Shown: piece by piece, positions 44,201 through 53,534 of the stretch | How the letters are laid out: every line of letters begins with the position of its first letter | Position numbering within the stretch: position 1 is the first letter of the stretch | Assembly (NCBI RefSeq): GCF_003205495.1 | Contig: NZ_QJRX01000003.1 | Span: 248,001-312,000 of the forward strand | Direction of reading: 5' to 3' | Origin: Aquipseudomonas alcaligenes | GTDB lineage: Bacteria; Pseudomonadota; Gammaproteobacteria; Pseudomonadales; Pseudomonadaceae | Length of the DNA: 64,000 bases | The notes under the pieces: model-generated | What the model was told of the DNA's origin: nothing | Databases searched by the model: none | Seen by the model: the letters and a program-made list of their open reading frames with translations, nothing else | Position numbers and translations under genes: made by a program

Positions 44201-44390
44201 CGTGCCGCTGGCCATCAGCAGCGGTGCCGGTTCGGCCAGCCGCCACTCGATCGGTACCGGGGTGATCGGCGGCATGCTCGCCGCGACCCTGCTGGCGACC
44301 TTCCTGATTCCGATGTTCTACCTGCTGGTGGAGTCGCTGGCCGAGAAGCTGGGGCGCAAGAAGAAGGTTGGGGCCGCGCAGCAGCACTGA
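41256..44390 (+). CDS. HAE1-family RND multidrug efflux transporter
   Basis: A 1044-aa inner-membrane proton antiporter, 12 helices with two large periplasmic loops. It has the proton-relay residues in [16 protein letters not shown] and the Lys in [12 protein letters not shown], and the N-terminal signature [20 protein letters not shown]. Drug-pore regions cannot be judged here. The GTG start follows AAGGAG at normal spacing. No outer-membrane channel gene follows: the next gene is an MFS exporter. It probably uses a channel encoded elsewhere (OprM/TtgC type). Confidence 0.95.
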   Translation: MISRFFIDRPVFAAVISIVIILAGLAAMRALPIAQYPQILPPQVSVSASYPGASAQVIAETVAAPLEQQINGVEGMIYQLSNSASSGSMSLSVYFEVGRDPDQATIDVNNRVQAALAKLPEEVRRQGVKVEKKSSDILQVVTLFSPDNSKDPVFISNYALINVIDELKRLPGVGDVSQFGSKNYSMRIWLRPDKLAQYDLTPTDVVNAIREQNSQFAAGSFGQQPLQTPQDFTYTVTTQGRFKDPKEFESVILRSDATGASLLLGDVARIELGAQDYSLVTSLNGQQNAAFGVYLQPGANALDTAEAVRATMDRLAERFPEGISYKIPYDTTRFVQISIDEVVKTFFEALLLVVLVVFVFLQNWRATLIPVLAIPVSLVGTFAGMYALGFSINLLTLFGMVLAIGIVVDDAIVVIENVERVMRTKKLGAREAAIEAMEEVTGPIIAIVLVLCAVFVPVGFLGGLAGEMYKQFAITIAVSVVISGIVALTLSPALCALMLKPDHSEPAAPFRAFNRLFDKLTDAYGAGVAFFLKRSLVGLLLFGGMIALTVGLFSRVPGSLVPDEDQGYVINAYFLPPAASVNRTDALTSDFTQQLMKHPAVEDVVTFAGFDVLTFGQRTNAGVSFVPLKDWSERTTPELDARNLTREFMGMGLSEKDGLVMSFNPPPITGMSTTGGFEGYIQDRSGGSVEQLGEKVQAFLAAAQKRPELAGVQSTFNASVPQYYIDLDRTKARALGVSISDVFTAMQSTFGSYYVNDFTLYGRTWQVSLQSESEFRRKPEDLSQVYVRASGGDLVPLTSLIKVRRILGPDTYARFNVYPSAKFLGGPAPGYSSGQALAAIQEVADEVLGSDYTVGWTGSAYQELATQGSGSTAFIFGLIMVFLILAAQYERWTLPLAVVTAVPFAVFGAILAVWLRGIQNDVYFQVGLVTLIGLAAKNAILIVEFAVLLRAEGKSIFDSAFEAAKLRFRPIVMTSLAFILGCVPLAISSGAGSASRHSIGTGVIGGMLAATLLATFLIPMFYLLVESLAEKLGRKKKVGAAQQH

Positions 44391-44514
44391 TTCAGGTGGG
44401 AGCGTTGGCCGCGCTGGGCTTCCCTCACGGCCAGGGTCGCTGCCACCGATTCGTTCACCGGGCGCCCTTGTGGCGCCCTCGGTTTTCCGGGGTGCGCCCC
44501 GCAGTGGATAACGC

Positions 44515-45702
44515 ATGAACCTTCGCATCCTGCTGATCCTCGGCAGCCTCAGCGCCTTCGGGCCCATGGCCATCGACTTCTACCTGCCCAGCTTCCCGAC
44601 CCTGGCGCGGGTGTTCGCCACCGATGTCGAGCATGTGCAGCTGTCGCTGGCGGCCTACTTCGCCGGCACCGCCCTGGGCCAGCTGGTCTACGGCCCGCTG
44701 GCCGACCGCTACGGCCGGCGCAAGCCGCTGCTGGCCGGGCTGGTGCTGTTCACCCTGGCCTCGCTGGCCTGCGCCCTGGCGAGCAGCCTGGAGTGGCTGA
44801 TCGTCGCGCGTTTCGTCCAGGCCCTCGGCGGCTGTTCCGGCATGGTCATCTCGCGTGCGGTGGTGCGCGACCTGTGCGACCCGCTGGCCTCGGCCAAGGT
44901 GTTCTCCAAGCTGATGCTGGTGATGGGCGTGGCACCGATCCTCGCGCCGCTGGGCGGCGGTGTGCTGCTGCAGCTGTTCGGCTGGCAATCGATCTTCCAC
45001 GGTCTGATGCTGTTCAGCGCCCTGTGCCTGCTGGCGGTGTTGCTGTGGCTGCCGGAAACCCAGCAGGCCGGGGTGGCACGTCCGCCGCTGTCGGGGGCGC
45101 TGCGGCGTTACCTGGCGCTGCTCGGTGACCGCCTGCTGATCGGCCACGGCCTGACCGGCGGGGTGGCGATGGCCGGCATGTTCGCCTACATCTCCGGCTC
45201 GCCCTTCGTCTTCATCGAGCTGTACGGGGTGTCGGCGGACAACTACGGCTGGCTGTTCGGCGCCAACGCCGCCGGCTTCATCCTCACCGCCCAGTTCAAT
45301 GGCTGGCTGCTGCGCCACCATGGCCCGGGGCACTGGCTCAAGCGCACCGTGTGGGTCTACTGCGTGGCGACCCTGGCGTTGCTGGCGGTGGCCATGGCCC
45401 AGCCGGCGCAGCTGTGGCCGTTGCTGATTCCGCTGTTCATCTCCACCGCCAGCCTGTCCTGCGTGCTGCCCAACGCCACCGCCTGCGCCATGGCCGGGCA
45501 GGGTGCCCATGCCGGCAGCGCCTCGGCGCTGATCGGTTCGCTGCAGTTCGTGGTGGCGGCGCTGGCCTCGGCCGCGGTCGGCACCCTGCACGACGGCACG
45601 GCGCGGCCCATGGCCCTGGTCATCGCCGTCTGCGGCCTGCTGACGGTGACCCTGGCGCTGTTCACCGCGCGCCATGCGCGCCGCTTGGCGCTGGAGTTCT
45701 GA
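44515..45702 (+). CDS. Bcr/CflA-family MFS drug exporter
   Basis: A 395-aa protein with 12 helices. The segment FGPMAIDFYLPSFPTLARVF and GQLVYGPLADRYGRRKPLL (motif A) mark the Bcr/CflA DHA1 subfamily, which exports bicyclomycin, chloramphenicol or sulfonamides and some dipeptides. It begins 124 bp after the RND gene on the same strand and could be read through from it. The gap contains no strong terminator, only partially repeated GCGCCC segments. Substrate is unknown. Confidence 0.9.
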   Translation: MNLRILLILGSLSAFGPMAIDFYLPSFPTLARVFATDVEHVQLSLAAYFAGTALGQLVYGPLADRYGRRKPLLAGLVLFTLASLACALASSLEWLIVARFVQALGGCSGMVISRAVVRDLCDPLASAKVFSKLMLVMGVAPILAPLGGGVLLQLFGWQSIFHGLMLFSALCLLAVLLWLPETQQAGVARPPLSGALRRYLALLGDRLLIGHGLTGGVAMAGMFAYISGSPFVFIELYGVSADNYGWLFGANAAGFILTAQFNGWLLRHHGPGHWLKRTVWVYCVATLALLAVAMAQPAQLWPLLIPLFISTASLSCVLPNATACAMAGQGAHAGSASALIGSLQFVVAALASAAVGTLHDGTARPMALVIAVCGLLTVTLALFTARHARRLALEF

Positions 45703-45705
45703 GGC

Positions 45706-46482
45706 TCAGGCCGCGGCCTGTTCGCGCTCTTCCACCTCGGCGCCGCCCAGCGCCTGCTGCACCGCGCGCTGTGCCTGGCGGGCCAGGGCGTTGCGCTCCT
45801 GGCCGGTGCTGGCGATGGGGGGCAGCAGGTGGATCTCGACCTGCGCCTTGTCGCTGCGCAGCAGGCGCAGCAGGTGCGAGAGCAGGTCGTCGTCGCCGAT
45901 GAAGGGGGCGATGGGGTCGGGCTCGCCGTCGCGTAGGTAGCGGATCGCCACCGGCTGCAGCGGCACGCCGGCCTCGATCGCCCCGGTCAGCAGGCGGCCA
46001 TGGAAGGTGCGCACCTGGCGGCCGTCGGTGGTGGTGCCCTCGGGGAAGATCAGCAGCTGGCGCCCGGCCTGCAGGTGGCGGTGCAGCTGGCGCGCCAGCA
46101 GCGCGCTGTCCCCCGAACCGCGGCGGATGAACAGGGTGCCGGCCTTGTGCGCCAGCCAACCGGCCAGCGGCCAGGTGCGCACTTCGGCCTTGGACAGGAA
46201 GGAGATCGGCAGCAGCTGGCCGAGCAGCGGGATGTCGGTCCACGACACATGGTTGCCGACCCACAGGTGCGGGCCGCTGGGCAGCTCGCCGTGCACTTCG
46301 ACGGCGAAGGGCAGGGCGCCGCCGAGGCGGGCGAGGAACCAGCGCGTCAGGCGCTGGCGCAGGCCCATCAGGTCGTGGCGGCGCAGGCGTTCGGCCAGGG
46401 CCACGCCACTGGCCAGCAGCAGGCCCAGCAGCAGCACCGCTGCCAGCCGGGCCAGGCGCAACCACAGGCGCAGCTGCTTCAT
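45706..46482 (-). CDS. olsA: Lyso-ornithine lipid O-acyltransferase OlsA
   Basis: A 258-aa PlsC-family acyltransferase with one N-terminal membrane helix ([21 protein letters not shown]). It carries the catalytic NHVSWTDI (NHxxxxD), the FIRRGSGDS block and the acceptor-binding [15 protein letters not shown]. With the OlsB gene upstream it makes ornithine lipids, phosphate-free membrane lipids induced by phosphate limitation. The ATG overlaps the olsB stop (46479-46482), so the pair is translationally coupled. Its stop is 3 bp from the stop of the convergent MFS gene. Confidence 0.88.
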   Translation of the reverse strand: MKQLRLWLRLARLAAVLLLGLLLASGVALAERLRRHDLMGLRQRLTRWFLARLGGALPFAVEVHGELPSGPHLWVGNHVSWTDIPLLGQLLPISFLSKAEVRTWPLAGWLAHKAGTLFIRRGSGDSALLARQLHRHLQAGRQLLIFPEGTTTDGRQVRTFHGRLLTGAIEAGVPLQPVAIRYLRDGEPDPIAPFIGDDDLLSHLLRLLRSDKAQVEIHLLPPIASTGQERNALARQAQRAVQQALGGAEVEEREQAAA

Positions 46483-47228
46483 ACCGCGGCCTTGAAGTGG
46501 CGGGCGTAGCGCGGGCACAGCTCGTCGCGCTTGAGCAGGATGAACACGTCGGCCACCTGGAAGTCCGGGTCCCAGCAGGGCTCGCCGCACACCTTGGCGC
46601 CCAGGCGCATGTAGGCCTTGAGCAGCGGCGGCATCTCGGCGATCACGTTGCCCGGGACCTCCAGCGTCGGCAGCGGCTTGCGCGGCTCGGCGCGCAGGTG
46701 CTCGGTGCACAGGTAGCGTTCGCGCAGGCGCTGCATGATGGCCTGGGCCTGGATACCGCCGTCCTGCATGGGGATGCTGGCGCAGCCCATCAGGTAGCGG
46801 TAGCCGCCCTCGTTGAGCACCTCGGCCAGCTCGCTCCACAGCACGGCGATGGTGCCGCCGTTGCGGTAGGCCGGATCGACGCAGGTGCGGCCGATCTCCA
46901 ACACCGGCCCCTCGAGGTGGGCCAGGCCGTGCAGGCTGAACTCCTCCTCGCTGTAGAAGCGCCCCAGGCTGGCGGCGGCCTGGTGGTCGAGCAGGCGGGT
47001 GGTGGCCACCAGGCGGCCGCTGCTCAGGTCGCGTACGCCGATGTGGCGGCAGTGCGGGTCGAAGTCATCCATGTCCAGGCCCAGTTCGGCCCCTTGCAAC
47101 TTGGCATCGAATTCGCTGCTGAACACGGCGAAGCGCAGGCTCTGGGCCTCGCGCAATGCGTCCGGGCCGATCAGGCGTTCGGCTTGCAGGCGGCGTTCGG
47201 CAGTGGTGTCGCGGGCGATGCGGGTCAT
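46479..47228 (-). CDS. olsB: L-ornithine N-alpha-acyltransferase OlsB
   Basis: A 249-aa GNAT-type protein with the OlsB pattern: [46 protein letters not shown] and the [14 protein letters not shown] segment. It adds a 3-hydroxyacyl group from ACP to ornithine, the first step of ornithine-lipid synthesis. It forms an operon with olsA by a 4-bp overlap. No PhoB-box-like repeat is evident in the 113 bp upstream. Confidence 0.93.
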   Translation of the reverse strand: MTRIARDTTAERRLQAERLIGPDALREAQSLRFAVFSSEFDAKLQGAELGLDMDDFDPHCRHIGVRDLSSGRLVATTRLLDHQAAASLGRFYSEEEFSLHGLAHLEGPVLEIGRTCVDPAYRNGGTIAVLWSELAEVLNEGGYRYLMGCASIPMQDGGIQAQAIMQRLRERYLCTEHLRAEPRKPLPTLEVPGNVIAEMPPLLKAYMRLGAKVCGEPCWDPDFQVADVFILLKRDELCPRYARHFKAAV

Positions 47229-47364
47229 CGATTAGCCTCCATAAGCCAGCCTGCGGTGGGTTGCGGCCGGTCGATGTTGTTGGGCAAGCTCAGGCTAGGA
47301 ACACCCGGTGTCACCTCCATGAAGCTTTGGTGATGCTTGCGTGACAGACGACGAGGACTCTGCG

Positions 47365-48243
47365 ATGCCCTGGCAATCCCTGCTGGAAACCCGTGACCGC
47401 CTGCCGGCGGCGAACCTGTACGACTGGTACGCCGCGCTGCTGGAGCGCGCCGGCGACACCACACCCTTCGCCCTGGCCGTGCTCGGCGGGCGCCTGGCCG
47501 CCACGCCCGGCCTGGCTTTCCTGGCCGGCTACCAGGGCGCCCTGCGCGCGCTGTGGCCGGCGGCGCCGCGCAGCCTGGGCGCGCTGTGCGTGACCGAGAA
47601 CAGGAGCACCCGCCCGGCGGACCTGCACACCCGCCTGAGCGGCCTGCACCTGTCCGGGCGCAAGGACTTCGTCACCGCCGCCGAGGCCGCCGACTGGCTG
47701 CTGGTGGCCGCGCGGGTGGAGGAGCAGGGCGCGCCGCGCCTGGCCCTGGGCGTGGTGCGCAGCGGCGCGCCGGGAGCGCGCATCGAAGCGCTGCCGGCGC
47801 TGCCGCTGATGCCGGACATCGGCCACGCCCGCCTGCATCTGGACAACGCCCTGTGCGAGCTGCTGCCGGGCGACGGCTGGGACAGCTACGTGAAGCCCTT
47901 CCGTAGCATCGAGGACCTGCACGTGCTGGCCGCGCTGAGCGCCTGGCTGTATGGCGTCGGCCAGGACGGCGGCTGGCCGCAGGAGCTGCGCCTGCGCCTG
48001 CTCGGCCTGCTGGCCGGCTGCGCCGAGGTGGCCCGCCACGGCGCCAGCGAGCCGGCCACCCACCTGCTGCTGGCCGGCCTGTTCGCCCAGTTCCAGGCCC
48101 TGCGCGCGGAGCTGGACGCGGCCGTCGCCGCCGGCCCGCAGCCCTGGGCGGCGCTGTGGGCGCGCGATCGCAACCTGCTGGAGGTGGCCGGCGCGGCGCG
48201 GGCCAAGCGCCTGGAGAAGGCACTGGAGGTATTTGGTGGTTAA
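47365..48243 (+). CDS. Acyl-CoA dehydrogenase-like protein (catalytic residues unclear)
   Basis: A 292-aa protein (start ATG 47365; GAGG lies ahead; a GTG at 47341 has no such site). It carries the middle beta domain of acyl-CoA dehydrogenases: CVTENRSTRPADLHTRLSG, SGRKDFVTAAEAADWLLVAAR and a short helical C-terminus. True acyl-CoA dehydrogenases are about 380 aa; the N-terminal helical domain and the catalytic Glu region are short or missing, so activity is uncertain. The HEPN-like gene begins inside its stop region (8 bp overlap). GC-rich, like the core genome. Confidence 0.75.
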   Translation: MPWQSLLETRDRLPAANLYDWYAALLERAGDTTPFALAVLGGRLAATPGLAFLAGYQGALRALWPAAPRSLGALCVTENRSTRPADLHTRLSGLHLSGRKDFVTAAEAADWLLVAARVEEQGAPRLALGVVRSGAPGARIEALPALPLMPDIGHARLHLDNALCELLPGDGWDSYVKPFRSIEDLHVLAALSAWLYGVGQDGGWPQELRLRLLGLLAGCAEVARHGASEPATHLLLAGLFAQFQALRAELDAAVAAGPQPWAALWARDRNLLEVAGAARAKRLEKALEVFGG

Positions 48244-48712
48244 TTTGATTAGTGCAGAAGGTGAGCTTCCACGGCTGACATCTCTTACACCGTCTGATTG
48301 TGAGAGCTACTTCTTAGCTGCGGCAGACCTTTTTTACGGTGCAAGAGAGTTAGTGGGGAAACGCCTTTGCGTTCTTCCATGTGCTTTTCTAGCTGCTCAA
48401 TCTTTGGAATGCGGCCTGAAGTGTTATCTCGTTTCTGTGGGTGTAGACAAAGAAAAGTTGAAGTTGAAGCCATACGGGCACGACTTGGCGTACTGCTGGC
48501 ATGAGGCTGAAAAATTTGGACTTCCTCTGTCTTTACCCAGGTGGTGTGAGCTATTGAATGATGGTCACAAGACTTTTCTATTTCGATATCCAATGGGGCT
48601 CCATGGTCAGCAGTTCCCCAACCAGCAAGAAATGATTGATGGTCTGAAGGAGCTTCTGGATTACGTGCAAAACGCCACTCTTCTGCATCGTTTGGTTGAT
48701 TTGGGTCAGTAG
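48236..48712 (+). CDS. HEPN-like protein in an AT-rich insert
   Basis: A 158-aa protein. The GTG at 48236 is chosen because GGAGG (48224-48228) sits 7 bp ahead; it overlaps the preceding stop by 8 bp. Residues about 25-75 read as a HEPN helical core: AADLFYGARELVGKR, CAFLAAQSLECGLKCYLV and the YGHDLAYCWHEAEKFGL motif with conserved GHDL. HEPN proteins include RNases and toxin/defence components. No second partner gene is evident. The bases differ from the GC-rich neighbours, so it was probably acquired as a single gene. Function unknown. Confidence 0.65.
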   Translation: MVNLISAEGELPRLTSLTPSDCESYFLAAADLFYGARELVGKRLCVLPCAFLAAQSLECGLKCYLVSVGVDKEKLKLKPYGHDLAYCWHEAEKFGLPLSLPRWCELLNDGHKTFLFRYPMGLHGQQFPNQQEMIDGLKELLDYVQNATLLHRLVDLGQ

Positions 48713-48765
48713 TCGCCAGGGTTACCTTGGCTAAGGTCGCCTCGCGTTTTTCCTGCGAGGTTGCC

Positions 48766-49551
48766 ATGCGCCGCGAGCCCATAGTGCTGTTCGATAACGG
48801 CACCCACCAATGCCTGATGTTCGATGACCTGGTCAGCGGCGAAGGTGTCCAGTCCAACCAGTTCCTCATCGTCGACGGCGACCAGTACCTGCTGCTCGAT
48901 CCGGGTGGCGACCTGACCTACACGCCGCTGTCGCTGGAGCTGTCCAAGCGCATCCCGGTGCAGGCGCTGACCTACATCTTCGCCTCGCACCAGGACCCGG
49001 ACATCATCGCCTCGCTGGACAAGTGGCTGCTGCACACCCGCGCCCGGGTGATCTGCTCCAAGCTGTGGGCGCGCTTCCTGCCGCACCTCACCGCCAACTA
49101 CCTGGCCCTGAGCCACGGCATCTGCACCTACGACCGCATCATCGCGCTGCCGGATCGCGGCCAGTCGATCCCCCTGGGCAGCTGCCAGCTGAAGGCGGTG
49201 CCGGCGCACTTCCTGCACTCGGTGGGCAACTTCCAGCTGTATGACCCGGTGAGCAAGATCCTCTTCTCCGGCGACATGGGCGCTTCGCTGGTAGATGACG
49301 CCAGCCCGGTGATCGACTTCGTCAATCACATCCCCAACATGGCCGGTTTCCACCGCCGCTACATGGCCAGCAACAAGGCCTGCCGCTTCTGGGCGCAGAT
49401 GGTGCGCGAGATGGACGTGGCGATGATCGTGCCGCAGCACGGCCGGCCCTTCGTCGGCGAGGCCATGATCAATGCCTTCCTCGACTGGATCGAGCACCTG
49501 GAATGCGGCCTCGACCTGCTGACCCAGCAGGACTATCGTCTGCCGGACTGA
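48766..49551 (+). CDS. Metallo-beta-lactamase-fold (ODP-type) protein
   Basis: A 261-aa protein; ATG at 48766 preceded by GAGG. Its metal ligands follow the oxygen-binding di-iron (flavodiiron-like) pattern: SHQDPDI (H-x-D/E-x-D), later PAHFLHSVGNF, the Asp of FSGDMGAS and the His of PQHGRP. The strand-rich N-terminus (LLLDPGGDL...) is standard. These proteins detect or reduce O2/NO or hydrolyse thiol adducts; no flavodoxin domain is attached. It stands alone after the HEPN insert. Confidence 0.85.
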   Translation: MRREPIVLFDNGTHQCLMFDDLVSGEGVQSNQFLIVDGDQYLLLDPGGDLTYTPLSLELSKRIPVQALTYIFASHQDPDIIASLDKWLLHTRARVICSKLWARFLPHLTANYLALSHGICTYDRIIALPDRGQSIPLGSCQLKAVPAHFLHSVGNFQLYDPVSKILFSGDMGASLVDDASPVIDFVNHIPNMAGFHRRYMASNKACRFWAQMVREMDVAMIVPQHGRPFVGEAMINAFLDWIEHLECGLDLLTQQDYRLPD

Positions 49552-49641
49552 TACCTCCGCCACATCGGCGCGATCGGCGCTATTGCCGGTCACGCCAGGC
49601 GTGCTAGCGTCGGCTCCTCTTCATCACTGCGAGCGAGTCCG

Positions 49642-50742
49642 ATGCCGCGTCGAACCCTCCTGGCCGCCGGCCTGCTGCTGAGCGCCGCTCCCCTGGCCGC
49701 CGAGACCTGGCCCATTCCCGAGTGGAGCAGCCAGCCGGCGGCCGTCACGCCCGCCGTGCAGGCGCTGGACGACTACGCCTTTCCCGTGCGCGACGACATC
49801 AGTCGCGCCGGCGTGCGCAGCGACGCGCTGCTGGTGGTCAAGGATGGCGTGATCGTCCACGAGCGCTATGCCGCGCCCACCACGGCGCAGACCCCGCACC
49901 TGGCCTGGTCGGTGAGCAAGAGCCTGTTCGCCAGCGTGCTCGGCGTGGCCTACGGCGAGGGGCGCTTCAAGCTGGACGATGCGGTGGCCAGGCACTACCC
50001 GCCGTTCGCCGCGCACCCCGAGGTGAAGATCGGCCACCTGCTCAACTGGGCCTCGGGCCTGGACTGGCAGGAGGACTACGAGTACGCGCCGCTGAAGTCC
50101 TCGGTGGTGGCCATGCTCTACACCCGCGGGCGTGCCGACATGGCCGCCTTCACCGCCAGCCATGGTGAGGCCGCCGTCCCCGGTACGCGCTTCTCCTATT
50201 CCAGCGGCGACAGCAACGTGCTGGGCGCCAGCCTCAAGGCCATGGTCGGCGAGCCGGCCCACAGCCACTACCCCTGGACCGCGCTGTTCGAGCCGCTGGG
50301 CATCGGCTCGGCGGTGTGGGAACGCGATGCCAGCGGCACCTTCGTCGCCTCGTCCTATGCCTACCTCACCGCCCGCGACCTGGCCCGCGTCGGCCTGCTG
50401 ATGCAGCGCGACGGCCGCTGGGGCGCGCGCCAGCTGCTGCCGGCCAGCTGGGTGGCCTTCAACCGCACCCCCTTCGCCAACTACCGGCCCGACCCGCAGC
50501 AGCCCGATGACGCGGTACCCGGCGGCCAGTGGTGGCTCAACGCGCAGGTCGCGGATGCGCGCCGGCCCTGGCCCGACGTGCCGGCCAGCGCCTTCGCCGC
50601 CCTCGGCCACTGGGGCCAGGGCCTCTACGTGCTGCCGGAGCAGAAGCTGGTGGTGGTGCGCTACGCCGACGACCGCGACGGCAGCTACCGCCACAACGAA
50701 CTGCTGAAACGGGTGCTGGCCGCCTATGGAGAACAGCCATGA
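49642..50742 (+). CDS. Exported class C beta-lactamase-like serine hydrolase
   Basis: A 366-aa protein with a signal peptide (about 1-20, MPRRTLLAAGLLLSAAPLAAE). The beta-lactamase/transpeptidase-like domain has SVSKS (S-x-x-K, about residue 91), the YSSGDSN segment in place of Y-x-N and HWGQG as the KTG equivalent. Relatives include 6-aminohexanoate-dimer hydrolases and esterases; true beta-lactamase activity is unlikely. Its stop overlaps the start of the next gene by 4 bp. Confidence 0.88.
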   Translation: MPRRTLLAAGLLLSAAPLAAETWPIPEWSSQPAAVTPAVQALDDYAFPVRDDISRAGVRSDALLVVKDGVIVHERYAAPTTAQTPHLAWSVSKSLFASVLGVAYGEGRFKLDDAVARHYPPFAAHPEVKIGHLLNWASGLDWQEDYEYAPLKSSVVAMLYTRGRADMAAFTASHGEAAVPGTRFSYSSGDSNVLGASLKAMVGEPAHSHYPWTALFEPLGIGSAVWERDASGTFVASSYAYLTARDLARVGLLMQRDGRWGARQLLPASWVAFNRTPFANYRPDPQQPDDAVPGGQWWLNAQVADARRPWPDVPASAFAALGHWGQGLYVLPEQKLVVVRYADDRDGSYRHNELLKRVLAAYGEQP

Positions 50743-51068
50743 TCCGCCGTCGTCCGCTGCTGTCCGTGTCCCTGGCGCTGCTCGCCAGCCTGATCCTGCT
50801 GGCCTGGAGCAACCGCGTCCACCTGGCCGCCTTCCCCGGCATCATCGGCGCCTACTCGGCCAAGGAATACTGTTCCTGCCGCTATGTCAGCGACAATCCG
50901 GCCGAGTACTGCGCCGGCTACGTCGAGCAGTACCTGCCGCTCGGCGCCCTGCACGATGACGTCGAGCGCAAGCGGGTGACCGCCGAGGGCCTGGGCAGCC
51001 GGCAGACCGCCGCCTGGCTGGGCGAGCGCCACGGCTGCCAGCTGCAGAGCCAGGCCGATCCGCTGTGA
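50739..51068 (+). CDS. Small membrane-anchored protein with Cys pairs (unknown)
   Basis: A 109-aa protein translated through an ATGA overlap with the serine hydrolase. Residues about 6-23 (LLSVSLALLASLILLAW) form one membrane anchor; the periplasmic part has YCSCRYV and EYCAGYV Cys groups and a final Cys, and a recurrent GLGSRQTAAWLGERHGC. Often annotated only as conserved hypothetical beside such hydrolases. It may assist or regulate the hydrolase; no catalytic motif seen. Confidence 0.7.
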   Translation: MIRRRPLLSVSLALLASLILLAWSNRVHLAAFPGIIGAYSAKEYCSCRYVSDNPAEYCAGYVEQYLPLGALHDDVERKRVTAEGLGSRQTAAWLGERHGCQLQSQADPL

Positions 51069-51170
51069 CCGCCGCGGACGGTTGCCTGCCACAAGCTGCA
51101 ACCGTCCGGCGTTTGGCAAGGCCGGCCGGGGCCGCTATCGTTGCGCTCAAACCGCAACGCAAGTGAACCC

Positions 51171-51758
51171 ATGGTCAAACCCCTGCTCACCCTCGGCGGC
51201 GCCCTGCTCGCCGCCGGCCTGACCCTGCCGGCGCAGGCCGACTGGTACCTGGACAACGAGTCCTCGCGCCTGTCGTTCATTTCCACCAAGGCCGGCAACC
51301 TCTCCGAAGTGCACCGCTTCCTCACCCTGCACGGCAGGATCGACGCCAAGGGCGCGGCGCGTCTGCGCGTCGAACTGGACTCGGTGAGCACCGGCATCCC
51401 GGTGCGCGACGAACGCCTGCGCAGCCTGCTGTTCGACGTGGCCAACTTCCCCGACGCGCGCATCATGGCCCAGCTCGACCTGGCACCGATCACCGACCTC
51501 GCGCCCGGCGCCCAGCTGGAGCTGAGCCTGCCGATCCAGGTGGAAATCCGCGGGCGCAAGCACGCCTACATGGCCGAGCTGCTGGCCACCCGCCTGGACG
51601 ACCGGCGCTTCCAGGTGGTGACCCTGGCGCCGCTGGTGCTGCATGCCGAGCACTTCGGCCTGGAGCCGGGCATCGAGGAGCTGCGCAAGGTGGCCCGGCT
51701 GTCCACCATCAGCCTGTCGGTACCGGTCGGCGCGGTGATGATCTTCACCTCGCGATGA
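51171..51758 (+). CDS. YceI-family periplasmic lipid-binding protein
   Basis: A 195-aa protein with a signal peptide (about 1-23, LTLPAQA-DW). The lipocalin-like YceI fold appears in DNESSRLSFISTKAGNLSEVHRF, VELDSVSTGIPVRDERLRSLLFDV and a C-terminal strand LSTISLSVPVGAV. YceI proteins bind isoprenoids, including quinone precursors. The 3' end overlaps the cardiolipin-synthase-like start by 4 bp (51755-51758), giving coupled expression. Confidence 0.9.
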   Translation: MVKPLLTLGGALLAAGLTLPAQADWYLDNESSRLSFISTKAGNLSEVHRFLTLHGRIDAKGAARLRVELDSVSTGIPVRDERLRSLLFDVANFPDARIMAQLDLAPITDLAPGAQLELSLPIQVEIRGRKHAYMAELLATRLDDRRFQVVTLAPLVLHAEHFGLEPGIEELRKVARLSTISLSVPVGAVMIFTSR

Positions 51759-52912
51759 GCGGCGCCATCTTTCCCTGGAAGTCGGGCAATCGCTTCGAGC
51801 TGCTGGTCGACGGCCCGGCCTTCTTCCCGGCCATGCTCGCGGATATCGCCGCGGCGCGACAGCGCGTGCTGCTGGAGCTCTACCTGGCCGAGGACGGGCG
51901 CTGCAGCGAGGCCCTGGTGCAGGCCCTGTGCGCGGCGGCCGGGCGTGGCGTGCAGGTGCTGTGCCTGTTCGACGACTTCGGCTGCCTGGGCCTGGGCCGC
52001 GCGCTACGCGAACGCTTGGCGGCTGCCGGTGTGCAGCTGCGCCTGTACAACCCGCTGCGCTGGCGCCGTGGCGTGCGCAACCTGTACCGCGACCATCGCA
52101 AGATCCTGGTGGTGGACGAGGCCAGCGCCTATGTCGGCGGCACCGGCGCCACCGACCAGTTCTGGCGCCCGCAGGCGCCCGAGGCCGACTGGCACGAGGT
52201 GATGGTGCGCATCCAGGGGCCGCTGGTGGTGCACTGGCGGCTGTTGTTCGAGGGCCAGTGGCTGGCCTGCGAGGGGCGCAGCCCCTGGGCCCCCGGCCAT
52301 GCGCCCGGCCTGGCCTATCTGCCGCCCTGTCCGCCGTTGGGGCAGGGCATGGGCCGGGTGGCCTACGCCGACTCGCGCCAGCACCGTGACATCGTCCACT
52401 CGCTGCTGCGCAGCCTGGGCCAGGCCAAGCGCCGGGTATGGCTGGCCACGCCCTATTTCCTGCCCAGCCGCAAGGTCCGCCGCCAGCTGATGCGCGCCGC
52501 CGCACGCGGCGTCGAGGTGCGCCTGCTGCTGACCGGGCGCAACACCGATCACCCGCCGGTGCGCTACGCCGGCCAGCGCTACTACCCCAGGCTGCTGCGC
52601 GCCGGGGTGCGCATCTTCGAGTACCAGCCACGCTTCCTGCACCTGAAGATGGTGCTGGTGGACGACTGGGTCAGCGTCGGCTCGTGCAACTTCGATCACT
52701 GGAACCTGCGCTTCAACCTGGATGCCAACCTGGAGGCGCTGGATGCGCAGCTGACCCTGGCGGTTGCCGAGTCCTTCGTCGCCGACTTCGCCGCCAGCCA
52801 GGAGGTGACCCTGGAGGACTGGCGGCGCCGGCCGCTGCTCAGCCGCCTGCGCCAGCGCCTGTGGGGCTGGCTGGACCGGGTGGTGGTCAACCTGCTCGAC
52901 CGCCGGCGCTGA
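51755..52912 (+). CDS. Phospholipase D-family cardiolipin synthase-like enzyme (ClsB type)
   Basis: A 385-aa enzyme with two HKD motifs: DHRKILVVDEASAYVGGTG (first, H-x-K-x4-D) and LHLKMVLVDDWVSVGSCNFD (second). The lack of long N-terminal membrane helices matches ClsB more than ClsA. Cardiolipin or related phospholipid synthesis from phosphatidylglycerol is the expected reaction. Expressed with the upstream YceI gene. Converges on napC (18 bp between stops). Confidence 0.85.
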   Translation: MSGAIFPWKSGNRFELLVDGPAFFPAMLADIAAARQRVLLELYLAEDGRCSEALVQALCAAAGRGVQVLCLFDDFGCLGLGRALRERLAAAGVQLRLYNPLRWRRGVRNLYRDHRKILVVDEASAYVGGTGATDQFWRPQAPEADWHEVMVRIQGPLVVHWRLLFEGQWLACEGRSPWAPGHAPGLAYLPPCPPLGQGMGRVAYADSRQHRDIVHSLLRSLGQAKRRVWLATPYFLPSRKVRRQLMRAAARGVEVRLLLTGRNTDHPPVRYAGQRYYPRLLRAGVRIFEYQPRFLHLKMVLVDDWVSVGSCNFDHWNLRFNLDANLEALDAQLTLAVAESFVADFAASQEVTLEDWRRRPLLSRLRQRLWGWLDRVVVNLLDRRR

Positions 52913-52930
52913 GGGCGACCGGCGGCACAC

Positions 52931-53527
52931 TCACCAGCCGGGCACGCCGCTCATGTCCGGCAGCTTGTGGGCGATGCCCTTGTGGCAGTCGATGCAGGTG
53001 GCCTGGCCGCTGCCCAGGGCGGTGGAGTGCATCTGCCGCGCCCGCGGGCTCTGCCGGGTGAAGTCCATGAAGTCGAAACCATGGCAGTTGCGGCACTCCA
53101 GCGAGTCGTTGGCCTTGAGCCTGGCCCACTCGTGTTCGGCCAGCTCGCGGCGCTTCTCGAGGAACTTGTCGCGGGTGTTGATGGTGCCGAAGATCTTGCC
53201 CCAGACCTCCTTGGAGGCCTGCATCTTGCGCGCGATCTTGTCCGTCCACTGGTGCGGCACGTGGCAGTCCGGGCAGGTGGCGCGCACCCCCGAGCGGTTG
53301 CTGTAGTGGATGGTGTCCTTCAGTTCGACGTAGACGTTGCTTTCCATCTCGTGGCAGGAGATGCAGAACTGTTCGGTGTTGGTCGCCTCCAGGGCGGTGT
53401 TGAAGCCGCCCCAGAAGACGATGCCGGCGATGAAGCCGCCGAGGGTGAGGAAGCCCAGGCTGTAGTGCACGCTGGGCCGGCGCAGGATGCCCCAGTAGTC
53501 GCGGAGCAGGGCGAGCATGGCTTTCAT
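52931..53527 (-). CDS. napC: Membrane tetraheme cytochrome NapC
   Basis: A 198-aa quinol dehydrogenase. Start ATG at 53527 follows GAGG. One membrane anchor (about 20-40, [19 protein letters not shown]) and four heme-binding motifs CISCH, CPDCH, CRNCH and CIDCH. It passes electrons from the quinol pool to NapAB in the periplasm. It is the last gene of the nap operon, 7 bp after napB. Length agrees with NapC/NirT proteins. Confidence 0.95.
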   Translation of the reverse strand: MKAMLALLRDYWGILRRPSVHYSLGFLTLGGFIAGIVFWGGFNTALEATNTEQFCISCHEMESNVYVELKDTIHYSNRSGVRATCPDCHVPHQWTDKIARKMQASKEVWGKIFGTINTRDKFLEKRRELAEHEWARLKANDSLECRNCHGFDFMDFTRQSPRARQMHSTALGSGQATCIDCHKGIAHKLPDMSGVPGW

Positions 53528-53534
53528 GGGCACC

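Noticed and set aside
41262..44573. Leftward 1103-codon open frame opposite the RND transporter
   Set aside because: Antisense shadow; composition (His, Gln, Gly, Asp rich) fits no family.
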